In this document: positions 12,301 through 27,300 of the stretch, piece by piece
How positions within the stretch are numbered: the first letter of the stretch is position 1
How the letters are laid out: the number at the start of each line of letters is the position of its first letter
Assembly (NCBI GenBank): GCA_036362985.1
Contig: JAYGXS010000004.1
Location: 39,646,475-39,710,474 of the forward strand
Length of the DNA stretch: 64,000 nt
Origin: Ligula intestinalis
Taxonomy: Eukaryota > Platyhelminthes > Cestoda > Diphyllobothriidea > Diphyllobothriidae
Direction of reading: 5' to 3'
Notes under the pieces: generated by a model
Database searches by the model: none
What the model saw: only the letters and a program-made list of their open reading frames with translations
What the model was told of the DNA's origin: nothing
Translations under genes and position numbers: made by a program

Positions 12301-15300
12301 TAGTAGACCTGCGTAGCATCTGTCGCACCCATCTGAGACCGTGTCAGCACAGAATTAAGAAGGCCAGAAGCAAGATCGAACGTCATTGGATGTCAAAGCT
12401 ACGTAGTCAGTCTGCGCGTGACACACGTGTCTAGACCGCGCACGATAGATCAAATTTTCGCATCAACAGAAAAGAGGTGGCTCGGCTCCCAGGCGAGTTG
12501 AAATGCTATTCAGGCCACAGTACGAAGAAGCCACTGCAACCTACCTCTCCATCCTAAGAGGACCGAGTCGTCCCGCTTTTTGCCAGCCTTCCAAGCCATG
12601 GCTTTTAGCATACCGTGGTGGTTTGGAAGCGCGTCAGGTGATTTAAAGGGGAGAATAGGCGACGAGTCCTGTGAGGACTTAGTCTCTAGGCTCGGCCTTT
12701 ATCCCTCTTCCCTCTCCCATGCGCCATTTCACTGCCTGAGCCGTTCAGTCATCTGATTTGGGTCTGGGCGTAAGAAGCTGGCGCTTCCAAAAACTGCGCC
12801 TAGGCGTGTCACCACACCCTCCGTTTATGTAATTTTTTGTGTGACCGTGAACTGATATTGTTCCCCCTTTGACGCAAAAAAAATCCCTAGTGTCACCAGA
12901 CAAATTTCAGCAACACCCAGGTATTTTCCCCGATCATCCATGCAAGTAATGACCGGATCCAGCGTTAGGTGATTATGTGAACACCAACGGTTTCTACATG
13001 GTATGGTCGCCACCGAATTCAATCCTTCGCTGACCAACGCGAAAGTGCACCATTTTAAAGGCGTTTATCACTAGCCTAGTCTATTAAACGATAAAAAATT
13101 GTCCCTTTAGCATTGGTAAGATGGACAGAGCCAGATCAGAATACGGAAGAGGTTATTCGGATTGCACTCCCATTACAAATACCTAACATAGGGAACGTGG
13201 TTGCACGCGAAGATACAGGCTCACACTGCACAAGTCATCTGCGCCCGATCCCGCCTGTCTCTCGGCCGGGCACAAATAGGTGAGGGAAGGGAGAGAGAGA
13301 GAGTACGGTAAATGCAGCGCAAGTTTACTACCAATTAAAACTAATCCATGCTCAACTCACCGACCCTGCACCACGATGCTGCGGTGCGCACGGAAGACCT
13401 CGTCGAAATAGAAAGGACGCTGCCGCAAGAAGGTTTTTTAGAGACTAGGGTCATTTTTCCAGCTATTCATTTGTTTTGAGAACAGCTTTCATGAGCAGAC
13501 TTCTTTGTATCTTCTACCCTTATCAATTGTTCTTCTGGCGGCTGATGTGACGCTTCTTCTCTGTTCCTCGTGTGCTACCTGCAAACAAGCAAACATACAT
13601 GAGCACAAGGGCAAGCATTTTCTCCACAGATTAGTTGTCGCATTAGACAAGGAAGGGTGTTCTGCCGCCAAGCCTTCCTTGGCCAACGAATTTCGATCTG
13701 CGTCTGAAAATTAAAACGGGCGCTTTGTTAGACGCCCTTATTCCCTCATGGGCATTCGGTTCCTCCACATAACTGGTCTACAACCCTCTCAATAGAAATG
13801 ATCCCGACGACTATCAACTCATCTTCTTCGCTTACATCCTAACAGAGGCATTGGGCACGTGCGGGCTGCGACTAAATTTGCCTGCAAAAAACTTTGTTTG
13901 GAATACCGATAGGCTCATTCAGGAGGGTAGCGCCCATTAATATTTCTTATTGCACCCATTGTCTTTCCAATACAGAATATTTATATCTCTCTACCTTACC
14001 GTGTCATGGTTGGACGTGCATCACAGACCTCTGGCATTTAACAATTGTCATGTGTGTGTACGCGTGGTTGCTAAGACACCATTACGGCAGCTGCAAACAA
14101 GAAAGAGGCGTTCTCAGATTATTCATTCAGTTCACCTCCCTTCGCTCTTCCTGCGCGTGTAAACACGCCGTAGGTCGTCCACCGTTTTCGGTGCTGTTTC
14201 TAATCCACATGCTGCGAAAGATTTCGGGGTGCGTTCTGCGTGCTTCTCCCCGTACGCTTGAAAGCTACGGAACTAGTTTGCTGGGTGTGATGCATATTAT
14301 CGCACGAATTATTCTGCGCCCTTTCAACAGTTAGTGTTGTTCTGACCACGTGTCCGGCCATTCAGCACCGGAGACTGGGAAGTTAATATTTAAATCATCG
14401 CTGTAAGGGCACTATAGCAAAATTCGCGAGGTGAACGTCGGAGAAGTTGCCGAAACCATTTTCGCTGTCTTTCTTGGATGGCCTGAGATATCCTCGCGAT
14501 ACTGTCGCAGCAATTACGGACTGTACCATTCGAGACAAATTGATGTATTCCACTCAAAGGATAGTCTTGAGGCAGCGGTGGTCAGAAACCTCCGAACGGC
14601 TGTTGGGGCCCGCCTAAGATCCCCTGTTGTCGCTTCTGCTTAAAGTGGGAGCCGATATTTGGTTTGGCGCTCTCGCACGAGTCCGGCGCGCTAGTTTCGC
14701 GATGACTATCAGGCCAAGTCATTGCGTTTGCGATGCAGCCGGAATGGGAGCGGGACGTCTCGCGCTGCACGTGTGGCGGACACACCTTTCCGACAACTGT
14801 CACCGTAAGTGGTTTTTGTCTTGGCATATGACGTCGAACATGCCAAAACTAAAGTTGCGACCAGTTACTGCGGCATCCAAATTACCATCTGTGCCTTCAG
14901 AGGTAGCGAACCGGACGAGAGTCCGTGTAAGAAACGATTGGAGCTGGTATGCAGGCTTAAACGGAAATGCATGAAAAGGAGCTGGTTTTTAGACTGAAAG
15001 GTAAATTTTTCTTAATGGCCGTTTAGTCGTTATTGTCAGGACATTCACCCATCCTAGATTGCTTGAAAATTTTTGAATAGGCCGGTGTCTCGAGTTCGTA
15101 TCCGATACTGGAAGCGTGTCACTTAATAGATCATTTCGTCAATTAACATACTCGTCTACCGCTTGTGCATCCGACTTTGCAAGAATAAGTCATTAATGCA
15201 ACTGAGAAGCCTTCTAGACTTAGGGGGACTCAATAGTTATTCCTTTATTCTGGCTTTGGCGTTGTGTCCTTTTTAGAGTTCGATCGAAACCGACAGGACA

Positions 15301-18300
15301 ACGGTCTTATGGACCAGTAATTAGAGCTTTGCATTTTTAACTACCAGAGCGCGGCTTTGAGTCTCCGAGCTTGCAAGCGTGGGGTCAACTATGACTGCCT
15401 GTTGATAGCAAATAACCCAGAAATGGTTATTCCAGTCTCTCGTGCTTGTCGATAATTTCATTCAAAGATGGCTCATAAGCACTGAACCGAACGGAATTTA
15501 ATTGGCGCTTGCCATTCTGTCGTTGCAAATGGATTATTCGCTCAGTAATGGACGCACACTGACCCACTGACTTCTCCAAGCACACAGTCTTACATATGAA
15601 TGGCAAAGGTAACGAACAGGCAACCAACCGTCAGACCGAAAGAGGAGGACAGGACATGGAGAAGGATAAGTAAGACTGGAATGGCTGTTTCTGGCTTATT
15701 GGAAGTTATCAGCCAGCCGTACCCAACCCAGGTTTTGAGCTCATTGCACCCAATAAAATAAGCCTTCATGATTCGTTCCTGATATGGGGCTGATAGCTGT
15801 TTTTTAGTTTTCTGCGCTTTTGCCGTCTTCCTACTCATCCATTTATCTTGTTGCAGGACACTGTTACCTCGCAACCAAACGAATATCTGCCGTCCATGGA
15901 TGCTGTCACTCGCTCCTCTGAGTTCCCCGCTACAACTCTGCAGGCATTGGGCGCCTCAAACAGCAACGCCGATGTGGTGGGTGAATCGGGTCGGCTGCGT
16001 CTGCTAACGATGTTCGGCGATCGCGTGCCTAGCGAACTAGCCCGTCGGGCTTCCGAACTGTTAGCTGAGGCTGAGGACAGTGCTCACGTTGACGATAATG
16101 GTTCTCGTGCTGGTGGACGGAGAAGAACAATCCTCAAAAGTCACGTCCGACCAAAAAAGCAAACAGACGGTCGAGCCCCCGCTGCTGATACTGCAAACGG
16201 TACTCCCTTATTTTGATAATTCACTTTTTATCAAGCTATCCTGGTTCATTAAGCCGAAGCAACAGTGCACGAATTTCCTCCACCGGTTTTAAGTCGTCTA
16301 CAGGGGCCATTAACAGGTTTCTGTCTGTTTCTCCGCTAGTCTCTTATCTCCCCACGGACTGAAAACGCCCTGTTGGAGGAAAAGTGCGTAAGGATTCTCT
16401 TTAGCAGCAGGGCTTTCTTTTCATCGGCACAGACGTTCGTTTACGTGGCAGATTTGCCTGTTTGGATAGGCACCCTGGTGCAGTTCATGTGCCAGCCACC
16501 ACTGCTTCTCCTGCATTAGTGCTAGTTTTGGTCCAGTTTTGCGGACTCTTGCCGACTCGGTAGAAACGATCGCAAAGTACCTGGTCAACCTCTTACCTCC
16601 TGTAATTATTAATCATTCTTGACTGCCGCATAGAGTTGGTGAAGACAAATGATGTTCATCCCCCAGTGCGATCCTTTCAGCATTGTAATAGATTTTCACG
16701 CTAAGTGCCATTGCTGTTAAGGTTACCAACTGATGGTCTAGCTCTGCCTTCTTAATGAACGAACAGATTGCAATAGCGCCTACTTGCTTATTGCTATCTG
16801 GCAGTTTGACCGTCGCAATCGACGATGTCCATCGTGTGCACCAAATCAAAGTGGGCACAGAGACGCCGCCTTACACGTGAATCAGTTTTTTTTGACAGTG
16901 GACTTACACAGCACCTACCGCACTTTCTCCTCATTCACTTATTTGGATCCTGTATGAAGGTATAGTCAAGAAAGCCGGTGTCAGGATCGAGCGCAGTGAC
17001 TGATATAGTCAATCAGTCCGAATATGCGTGCCACACATGTCTGGTTAGGGGAAATGGATAAGGTTTTCACACGGAAAATAAAGGGACAGCTCAGATCTCA
17101 ATTGAGGGGGAGTGCTATAGGGGCCACATTAAGAGGGTGTCATTGCAGCCTGATATTCCCCTTCCTGAGAGGGCTGTACTATCTCATCAGTTGGCAGCCT
17201 TCCTAGCAGCGGGTTTAGCGCAACAAGATTGTTTAGGACTGCGTGTCTCCAGAGCCCACTTCGCATTCTCCCGTACACCACTCCATCGTCTGAGTCCGCC
17301 AAATAGCTGCCGCTGGGATTAAGCTCAAATGACGGACCAAAGTAAAATACTCGACTACGCGTGCCATAGATGGTCTGGTGCCCTATAACATGCCAAACCT
17401 TATGAAAACTCACCGATTCTAATGAGAAATAACTTGTTAGTCGCAGTTGGGCTACAAGCAATTGTGGGGCCTGAGAAAATTCAACAAGACCGGATGGTCA
17501 CTGCATCGACACCTGTATCCCGTTACTTTGACCTTTTATTGGCTTCTCTTGTCATTGAACCGCGGATAAATGCGGTTGATACTGTGTATATTTGTCCTAC
17601 TGGCTTAAACAAGATAAAAAGTTCACTTTTTTCAGAAAGTGATAATGTTATGTCTCCAGGACTAGTAAGTGGAAGAAGGCAAAGCCGGTCTGATCGTAAG
17701 AGTCTTTATTCGGGCTAACTCAGAGACCGTTCGCGTCTCCATAACAGATAATATTTATCGCGTCCTGCGGACGAACATCACACATTCACCCGTTGGTGTC
17801 AGCAAGGTTGGGACTCCTTTGAGCCGCAAATTCCGAAGTCACCCAGCATTACATGCATTTGAGGTTGATCTGATCAGACACGATCAAAGCCATATCAAGG
17901 GTATAACGGCGGCAGGGGGGGGGGGGGTGCATTTCACTTATGAAACTTTGTTTATCGTGGAGACTGCCCAATGGCTCGACAGTAGTGCACAGGGACTTGC
18001 ATTGTGTCCTCTAGCAAAGTTAGCTGATTTTGACAACCGGAAAAAGCAAGTCGCCAGCCTCCTCATTTTTAGCTTTAGCTGCTTTGAAACAAGTAGCTAA
18101 TAACTATCATAAACAGCCCACAACTTCCTTGCGGTGCAACCTCTGATTGTGTACCCCAACCGGAATTAAAACCTGCTGAGGAGCTTGCCGCCTTTTCTGT
18201 TGCTGATTATACAACTTTCAGGCCATAAAAATGTTTATATCTCTGTGAGAAGCTTGTTTTTAAATGCTTTTGTTGGCATAATAGGTATTTTTTGTGCACC

Positions 18301-21300
18301 AGTGAAATTATCTTCACATAGTTTATACAAAATCACTGGCTATTACATCTAGTAATTTGTGGTTAAAATTTTATAATTTTCACATCCACCATACGTGTTT
18401 TCCTATTTGTCGGTATGTGTGTTGCCCATCCAACCTTCGCAATATGAGCTATTTTTTCCCCGTGAATTTGATTAGTATCCTGTTTGTAAACTCACAGCCG
18501 TTGATCGCACTGTACGCGCCAGGCGTCTGCCCTCTCCACCGCACCTCAATAACCCTCCACCGGCCTCCTCAGTTCTGCGTGTTGACAACTCTCTGAGCGC
18601 TGGCGGTGACGGCGTTCGGCCGCAACAAAAAGGTGTCCCCTGCTCCACACAAGCCCAGTATACTCCCATCGGTACTTTTACGCACGCAGTGCGGGATCGG
18701 CCATCTGACGCAAATACCGTGACAAGTAAGGCGCAGTTGTTTTATTTCGGCCCTCCAGCTAGACCACCTTCCCCTTGTCCTGTTAATTTCAGCTTTCTTA
18801 TCTGGTCTTGCCTCATTGTACTTTCATTTTCATCTCTTTGGCCGAGTTTTGCATATGATATAAGCTTTCTTTAGTCCCAGGTATAAGGTTACCCCCGCCT
18901 AAGCAAATTTGTAGTTCGTCAAGTGTCAGTACTGACATATACCGCCGTCCGAGGGTTCGACGGAGACTTTTGCCACCTAGGATGCATCTATTCCTTGTGG
19001 CGCTACATAGAACCGAAGCCATTCCGCCTTATAGGCAATTTTCCTGACGAAATGACGAGGAGAACTGTTGATCCTTCCATGTCACTGATTTTCAGTGCGG
19101 ACCTCAAACTCCCGGTTGTCCAGAAACCAGGTTCAACTGTGAGGTTGGACGCAGGCAATGTAGGCTGGTCTCATGAAACGAGTAAAATCTGCTTTTAGAT
19201 TTAAGCTAGGTTCTCGTTCCCATGTCTCATAACTATTAGTCAGCAATCTGCGACAGCAAAAATATTCATTGACATTTTTCACAACGAGGGTGCTAAATGT
19301 AATTCAGGATAAATTGCATGTTTTATCATGCATTAGGCAGAACCAATACCCAGACAAGTTTTCGACGTTCTTCTCTTTTATCAGGACAATGCATCTTTCT
19401 GTTTTTTCATTCAGTACACAGATGAACGATTCTAATTATTCCCGATCTGTTTCCTCTTTCCGTCTCCCTCCCCCGCCCTGGTTCCATTCTCTCTTCTTCC
19501 TCCGACTGCCCAAATTCCTCTTTCCTACTCCTTCCAACCTGCTTGCCTCTATGCAGTCGGTTGCGCCTCCCCTTATCTCATAATTTTCGCCTCATAGTGC
19601 TCTCGTTCCCTCCGTTTCGTTTTCTGAGCTTCTCTTTTTTTGTCCTCCCTACTATATAGATAAAATCAGAGTCACAGACTACAACAACGGCTTAGGCGTA
19701 GGTTGTCTGTCTAGTTCTCTGACCAGGGGTGCACATACAGTAGCGGACTCAAAGCAACAGAAAGCAATGCAGGCGGCAGCTGCCAATGCGAAAGGACCAA
19801 CCGTTCGGCACCCTATCAGCAACGACAGAATCAACCCTCCGTACGTATCCATCTAGTTTCTTTTCCTGCACCAAGCTAGTTCCTTCCTAGGTGATTTCTC
19901 GTCCATCATCTTCTGCGAACATAACTGCTACCTCAACAGTATAGCATGGTCTTGGGTAGTATCTACCTCACATCCTTCGCGCTAACCACGTTGAATACTT
20001 AAAATTGCTGCACTTGCGGATGCGCCTGGCCCCACTTCAACTTGTGTGCCTTGCATTCACTACCTCTCACGAATCGGACTACACGTGGAGAGTCCAAAAT
20101 TCGAATATTAAAGGAATTTACTGCGAGAGCTACGTGAAGCAGACGTTAAAGTCGGACTCTGAATTAAAAATTACGTAGTTCTGCCGTGGGTGGGTCACCA
20201 TTTAAGTCATGGCTCTTGTGGTTAGTCCGCCCCCCTGGGTACGTCCAAGTCAACGTCAGATTGAGTTAATTGGCTGATGTGGTGTCATGACACCCATTTG
20301 GGACTAACATAGCGACGCAGCCTGTCACCTGCGTTCCAAAACATTTATACTGTCTACTTTGGTCGATGCAACCTTCTGCTTGGTTTCTCGGTCGACTAAG
20401 AATTCCCATTAGATTCAGACGGCAGTCTGTCTTTCGAGGGTGCGGTGAAAGTCTGTTGTTCCGAGTGTGTTCAGTGGTAAATTCGGTCCTGGCAAGCGAG
20501 GCATTCCTTGTGTAGGCCTGTGGTGACCGGAAGTTGGCCGTCTACAATATACCGGTTCTCCTTCCACGTGTCTGTCCTTGCGGTGCGTGCACTCTACTTT
20601 AAGAAACGTCTGCATCAATCTCTTGTTTGTCTTGGTATTGGAACAGGGTGAATGGGGCAGGTACTGTTGTCCATAAATTAACAAACAAATTCAAAGAAAA
20701 ACTGGTACGGTCTTTGGCAGGCTTTATAACGTTAGCTGTCAACGCGACGTTGTATTACGATGGAAAGGCCTTTGTTAATAGGCTTAAGAAGTACGCTCGT
20801 TCCGGTGCGCCTTGCATTCCAGTCTAGAGCCAGCAGCGATATAGGGAGGAATACTGACAAAAACTAGCGCGTATGGAATGGTTATTTATTGTCTAATCGC
20901 CGTCGTAAGCCGCCCATATGTACCCTTTGGTTTGCGTGATTTAGAATACGAATACGTAAGTTTTGACCTTTCGGCGCTAAGACTGACGCTCTGCCATTGA
21001 GCCGGAGGCCAGGCTGTGACCAGGAGTGCAATCATTATCGATGAAGGGGGGAGGCGTTAATTGTCATATATACACAGTAGCCTAGCGATTGCATTCTATA
21101 AGTACGACAGATGCGTGTACAAATTACCATCATCTGAAGATGGTTTCGAGCTGGTGAATTAAGCGCCTATCCCAGCGACCGCGTTTATTTATTTTCAGTT
21201 GCTTTCCGGGACTCGCATTTTCGTTTATGATCTGGAGTATTAGCTGTCAGGTAAGAAATCAGAGTCGGAATACATATCCCTGAGGTTATGTATGTAGCCT

Positions 21301-24300
21301 TGCACAACTATACAGGAAGATTAAATATTTCCAGCTTTTAACCCTAAACTTAACTGTACCCATAATCTGAGACTATACCATATTCTTACTCCAAGCTCTT
21401 GTTTTAATCGAAATCCTAACTTAATCTTAATTCCAACCGTAACTCTAACCGTAACCTGGACACTATCCCTAATCTCCCTGCAAATGGGAGCAAGGCCTCG
21501 TAATGGTTCTTATTCAAATTTCTAGCCGCTAGGGCCCGAGGATAAGCACCGATCTGAGCAGGGGACGTGGTTGTCCCTTGCGTTATACTGCCCCTACGAG
21601 GCGGCAGCAACATCTTGTTAGTTTGATTGACACAGTTGGTCGAATGAGCAAGTTGGCCCTCGAAACCTGTACTTAAGTGAACTGTTCAGACGCTGTTGGT
21701 GATGCTTTAGAGTCATAAGAACGCTGCTTGCTGGCAATGTGACTTAGAAACTGTCTGAGGGTTTCATGTGCGTAGCCTCGGTTTTCATGCCTATCTCTTG
21801 GGAGGCTCTTTGCAATGTTTTGTCTCCACTTCTATAATCAATTGCTTGAACAATGAATTACAGTTCTATTCCTTTAATCAGGTAATCGTCTCCCTGGAAG
21901 TTCGCAACTTGTACAGGTTGGCAGGTATCTACCCACTACTCACCATCACAAGCTCAACCATGAATCCTTTGTTTTGCGTGCAGTTGTTAACTCCTCCTAA
22001 CAGCATACAGTCACATCTATGCGAAATAACTACTTCGCCCGGTTTTCCACTCCTTGAGTCTGAAAAAAGCGAAATTGCTTTTTATTCGAAGGAATTCCTA
22101 GACTGCAGATCCACTTTTAAAAATTATTCTGTTAAGACAGGTTTCATCACTCACGTTTATGCCTGAACTAGAATCAGCTTACCGTCTGCTATTCGACTGT
22201 AGGCTAATGGCATTGAGGCGGTTGCTTACATGTCCATCAATTTTTGTCTTTTTGCACACAAATCGCTGAAACCTTTAACACTTTGAAACGTTCCCAGTTT
22301 GCTTGTCGCACTATCTTGCCTTATCATTCAATGAAAAAAATCTCTTTAAGCATAATGTTGTTTGCTCATCGGAGCCATATCGTTATTCATTTGAACTTTC
22401 GAACTCGTACACTAGTCCATCGTCAGGGAGAAAATGAAGCAAAAGAGCAACTGTTATGGGGGGTCAGAGTCAGTCAAACTCCAGTACCGCAGGTCTGAAT
22501 GGGACTACACAGGACTGTGTGCTGGCGCCAGATTGATAAATCGATCGACTGACTTCCCATCAGAGGCCCAACCTTCAATCAATTTGCGCCTTGTCTTGCT
22601 TCTAGCGTGGACCATTATCCTTGTAGCTGCAACGTTAAATCGGTAACCCGTTCCGTAGGTGTGGGCAGACGCTTGTGATAATACATCACCGTTTCACACA
22701 CCCAGCCTTCGTTCGTTTGTGTGCAATTCGAGTGTGCGTTGAGTCTGACCTGATCTGATTATGGACTCGTGTATAAGTTTGAAAGCTCATATTCATAAAG
22801 AAATGGTTCCGGTAATCGAACCGTCTGCTTCTTACCTACTTATCCATAAACCTGAAATGCAAGCATTCGTCCTAATTCACAAAGACCATTGATGCTGGTA
22901 GTTACCATGCTTTTCGCCTTCTTTCTCCCCCAAGTGGCTTACGTCACTATCCTCTCTGATGCGACTGCTCATTCACACCCTCATTTGCGCTACTTTTATT
23001 TACCCCCTTCGAATTCGCGGATCCCCCTCATTTCTTGTTTTCCCAAGTCTTGCCTTCCTTATACTCACTAGGCACTCTGGTGAAAATGCCGACCATAACG
23101 CCCACCGAAAGTATCTGACCTCTCTTAGCGCCCGGAATCACGCTCACTTCTCCTCGCAGGCTGATCCTTGCACACAAGAAGCTCTCTGCAAGGCTCGCAT
23201 ATCAGCCAATCGGACGCGTCGTTTGTTGAATCTGGAAGCAGTAGGAGACCCTGCTGCCAGCGACTCAGAGAGTCCGTTTACCCCGTCAACTGACGATGAG
23301 ACCCTAGGCACACTGCCTGGCGGTGACGATGACAGGTGGTTTTGCTTGGAGGCATCCAGTGATGAGGTTGGCAGTGCAGACGATGAAGCTGCTGTTGTTT
23401 CCGATCAGGTAGACTTCTTCCAGACTTCTTATCTCCTCTTCTTCCGTATGTTTCAGTTTATAGACGACGAAAATTTTAGACAATTTCTCACCTTACACCA
23501 GTAATTTTTTGAAAAATAGGCATCCCAATGCGGCTCTAGTTGAGTCAGACAACAGGTGGGTCGCAGTTCTTGTATCAAGCATGCCTTTAACACGAGACAG
23601 GCGGTGAAACAGAACAACTATATGCAGGCAGAAACAGATGCCTCAACACTCTGATAATGGAAAACACCTGGAACCCGAACCAGAGATCTTTGGTCATTGA
23701 GTCGAACGCTCTACCAATGAGCCATGGGCTCGCTTTGTGGTAGGTTATGATAGTGGCGATCAAAGATCAATATCTGCATATGCTACTAGTCGCTATGTGA
23801 CTGCCTGCAAGGCCTCTAAATTTAGCCCAAGGTACAATCAGGTGAGCATGCCCCTTGGAGTGGCTGGTGTGCACTACTTCATCCCCATCTTGGATGCCTG
23901 TAGAAGTATTATATCATACTCTCGATATAGATACTAGCTTAGCGCCTAGACACGTGCTTCGCCGATTTTTTTGCTGCCGCATGATGCGTCTACGAGGGTA
24001 CTCGGCTCCTCAATGGGTCCACTAACGTTCTCTATGCGGTTTCTGGTATATGAACTGCAGAGAATAAGCAGCGTAATCCCTTCAAAGATTACCGAGTACA
24101 GGACATAGAGTCAAGTGTCCCGGATGTGACTTTTTAGAATCAGACCCGAAATTTAACTAAACATTTCAGTCGAAGACAATCAGCTGCTGTGGATACCCAC
24201 ACAATGCATATTCTTCTAACAGGTAGTGCTACCAGTCATATAGATAAAGTATAATATCGTACTCCTTACTTTGAATTCACACAGAGAACACTGTAGGAAC

Positions 24301-27300
24301 CACTAAGGAATCGAGACCCTCGCAGCTGTATCACACTGCAGCAGGAATATTGACGAAAAAATTATATGTACTTTTAGCCAGTACCTATGTCGGGAGTACA
24401 GCATGCAATCTCTACACGCATTCACGAGTATCAAATGGCAACCAAGAATTAAGACCACTTTTTAAGTGGTCATGCGTACGCTAACTATCAGGTACACCGC
24501 CCGGGACAGTAGTGGCATTGTCGGCGTCTGCCGAGAGTTTCTCAAACGCATGCACGCAGACGATTCAGGCATAAATTGGCATATTGAGTTAGGTGCCGTG
24601 TACGCAAATCTGAAGGTAAACTGCAAGAAACGAAAACCAATCACCACAGAACGAGGCACGGGGCGGCCGATTACTAGCGCAAACGCCGAACAAGTAACGA
24701 TTTTTTAAACCCATTTGAAATGGTTTACTCTTTTTGCACCTTGGAAGCCAACATCGAAACGTTTCCCAATGAAGTTTTGTGCGTTCCTCGAAAAACGTAC
24801 TTATTTGGGAAAACTACATAACGCAATTAGGGAGCGTTCTTTGTCATATATAGGCTCGGAATCTATAAGCTCGTTGTTCTACACATATATCTGACAGGGT
24901 GAAGGCTTCTAATCTCTGCATAATGTTGTCATCTTTTACAAATTTCTCCCTCCGTCTTTTATGTTCATTTTCTATCGAAGTCAAAGTGATGTTTCAGGTT
25001 ATCAGTTATCACATTGGCCTACGAAAACAGATTATGTCACAGTACCTCCGGAGTTTTGTTTGCTTTACAGCTGCATCGATTAACGACGACCTTTACTCAC
25101 CACTTGTCTGTTCGTATTGACTGTTGACAGTTAGGTGCAATTTGCGTGCCTCTGAACATAACTCGTTCGTAGTGACCACCACAGGGCTGGATTTTGTGAA
25201 TCTTATTCGAGAGACTTTATTCTTGAGTCTGAAGCAAAAACGACTTGGCTGTTTTTAGAGTCTTAACTTATGCTTCGTCGCAATTGAACACTGTCGGGAC
25301 GAAGTTGTCCAATGAATGGATTTTTTGATAATCCCATGTTCACATTGGCCCGATGCATGTTCCACCCACTTTATACTTTTTCATCCCTGTATTTTAGCTA
25401 TACTCTGCCGCCGACCTACGCCACCACCACAATCGCCAGCCCTGTCATAATACGCGACTGGCTTTACGAGTCAGCGGACTCTCTGAAAGAGTCAAGAACG
25501 GTGATGTTGAAGTGACACGCAACACGGACTTCCAGTTTGAGCCCGATCCCCTCCGTTTCATGTCTGTCTACAGACAGAAGTGCCGCATGGCTGCGCCCGC
25601 CCCTGATGTGTAAGCAAATATTTACTTGCACTGCCGTTCGTCCTCTATCCTCACCGAGGGCAAGCGTCCTCATCAAGCCTAAGTACACCACTTATTGTCA
25701 TCAACTTCGCCGAAATTATCCCCGAAACATTTTTTGTACAGGGTCAGGGATTGTGGTTCTTTTATTTCTTAAAAACTATAGGCAGCTATATATCTGTTGT
25801 ACGGCGTCCACCAGCTTACTATTTTTCCTGTTGTGGTCGGCGAGGAGGGCAAGTGAAATAAGGAAGACGTTTACAACACCATCCCTTATCCCTCGTGTTT
25901 CACCGCGAGGTCGAACTGTTTGGAGGCGGACTTGGGCACCGAGTTTGATCAACAATTTGGCCTCCCTCCCCCAACGCCTCTTGCGTGCCGTACATACAGT
26001 AGCTAGTATGTTTTATGAAATGCTAACCGAAGTTATGAAATACTTTCTACTAATATATGGGGGCTCTCCAGTAGGCCCCCAACGTTCTCTATGCGGTTTC
26101 AAGTATATGACCTCCAGAAAATAATCAAGGAAATAATCGCGGAAATTATTAGGTGCATGACATGGAAGTAGGTGGATGGGACATGACTTTTAAGGGTCAG
26201 ACCCTAGAGTTCGATGATCATTTTCGTCGAAGACAATCAACTGCCGCGGAATAACCACGGAAATGTCCATTCTACAAACGAGTAGCACTACAAGTAGTGT
26301 GAATTCTATATGACAATGATGTTATACCATGCTTCCGCATAGATACTAGCTAAAAGCCCAGACACAGGGCACGATGATTGAACATCCCGTCTAACCCCCT
26401 CCTCCCTCTCCTCCCCCCTCCTCTGTATTGGTTAAACCCTATTGACTATGACTGCCAACACCTTTAAATTCTGTGAGGCGCGGTTCAATTACCACCTCTG
26501 ATGACGGAAGCCTGTTAGCTTTTAAAACGTCAGGACGATAAAACAATGGTTCCCGAGATCGCCTTATCTTCTCATTTATGTCCGGGGACGCGCATCTTCG
26601 CTTCTATTAGCAATATATCTATATATATATATATATATCAGTAGAATTACACTCCTAATTTTCCTGCAGAATAATCCGCAGATACTTTAGCCACAACACG
26701 ATGCCGACATATTCATTTAGCAGCCTTTTTACAGTGTGTAGCCGGCGGAAAAGTCGTTCAAAAGCCGGCTTCCGGCCGACCGCTTTCAGACTTTTAGCCT
26801 CACCTCAGGTAAGTTACACCGGTTTTTACTATCTAACGAGCAGTAAAAACGACCTCGTCAACACGCGTCCGGCGTTGTCATTTAGCCTCAGTTGCCTCGT
26901 TTCTCGTGTTGCCTCGTCTACTTAGAAAGTAATTAAAACGCCAGAGGGCCCGTAGCCGCTATGGTCTTGTGCGCATGTAAAATTCGGGTCAAGCTCACGA
27001 GCTGCTGGCCGCGTTCTCACACTGAACACAGGCGGCGTGCTTTAACCTTTCTCCAGCTTCCTCTTACCCTCCCGAATGACGGAAAAGCGATTAGTCACTT
27101 TTCAAATTTTCTAACGGACAAAGATCTCTGGCGTAAGCCTTGGTTGTTTACGGTAGTGTGGCGATACTGCTACTACCACCGCCACCATCATCATCATGGG
27201 AACCATGGGTGAACCACAGCAGACGCATCTTCGACCGCGTTCCTACCCGCCCTCATGGCGGCCAAGGTCTACTACACCAAACCTCCCCACGGTGGATCTA

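Larger units (their letters stand above)
12056..15856 (+). other. Intron 5 with several repeats
   Basis: The 3.8-kb intron begins gtgagcattc and ends in ttatcttgttgcag. It contains a family A repeat (12205-12440), a family B repeat (13095-13410), a minus-strand RTE-like LINE scrap (14430-14605) and a minus-strand SINE body (15590-15790), which are listed separately. The rest is unremarkable. Confidence 0.6.
19841..23071 (+). other. Intron 8
   Basis: The 3.2-kb intron holds a degenerate tRNA-like SINE head on the minus strand (20930-21020) and a CCTAA-like degenerate tract (21320-21480). No exon-like segment with matching phase was found. Confidence 0.45.

Noticed and set aside
23640..23715. 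Minus-strand tRNA gene
   Set aside because: A and B boxes are good, but there is no acceptor-stem pairing and a SINE body follows directly. It is a SINE head.
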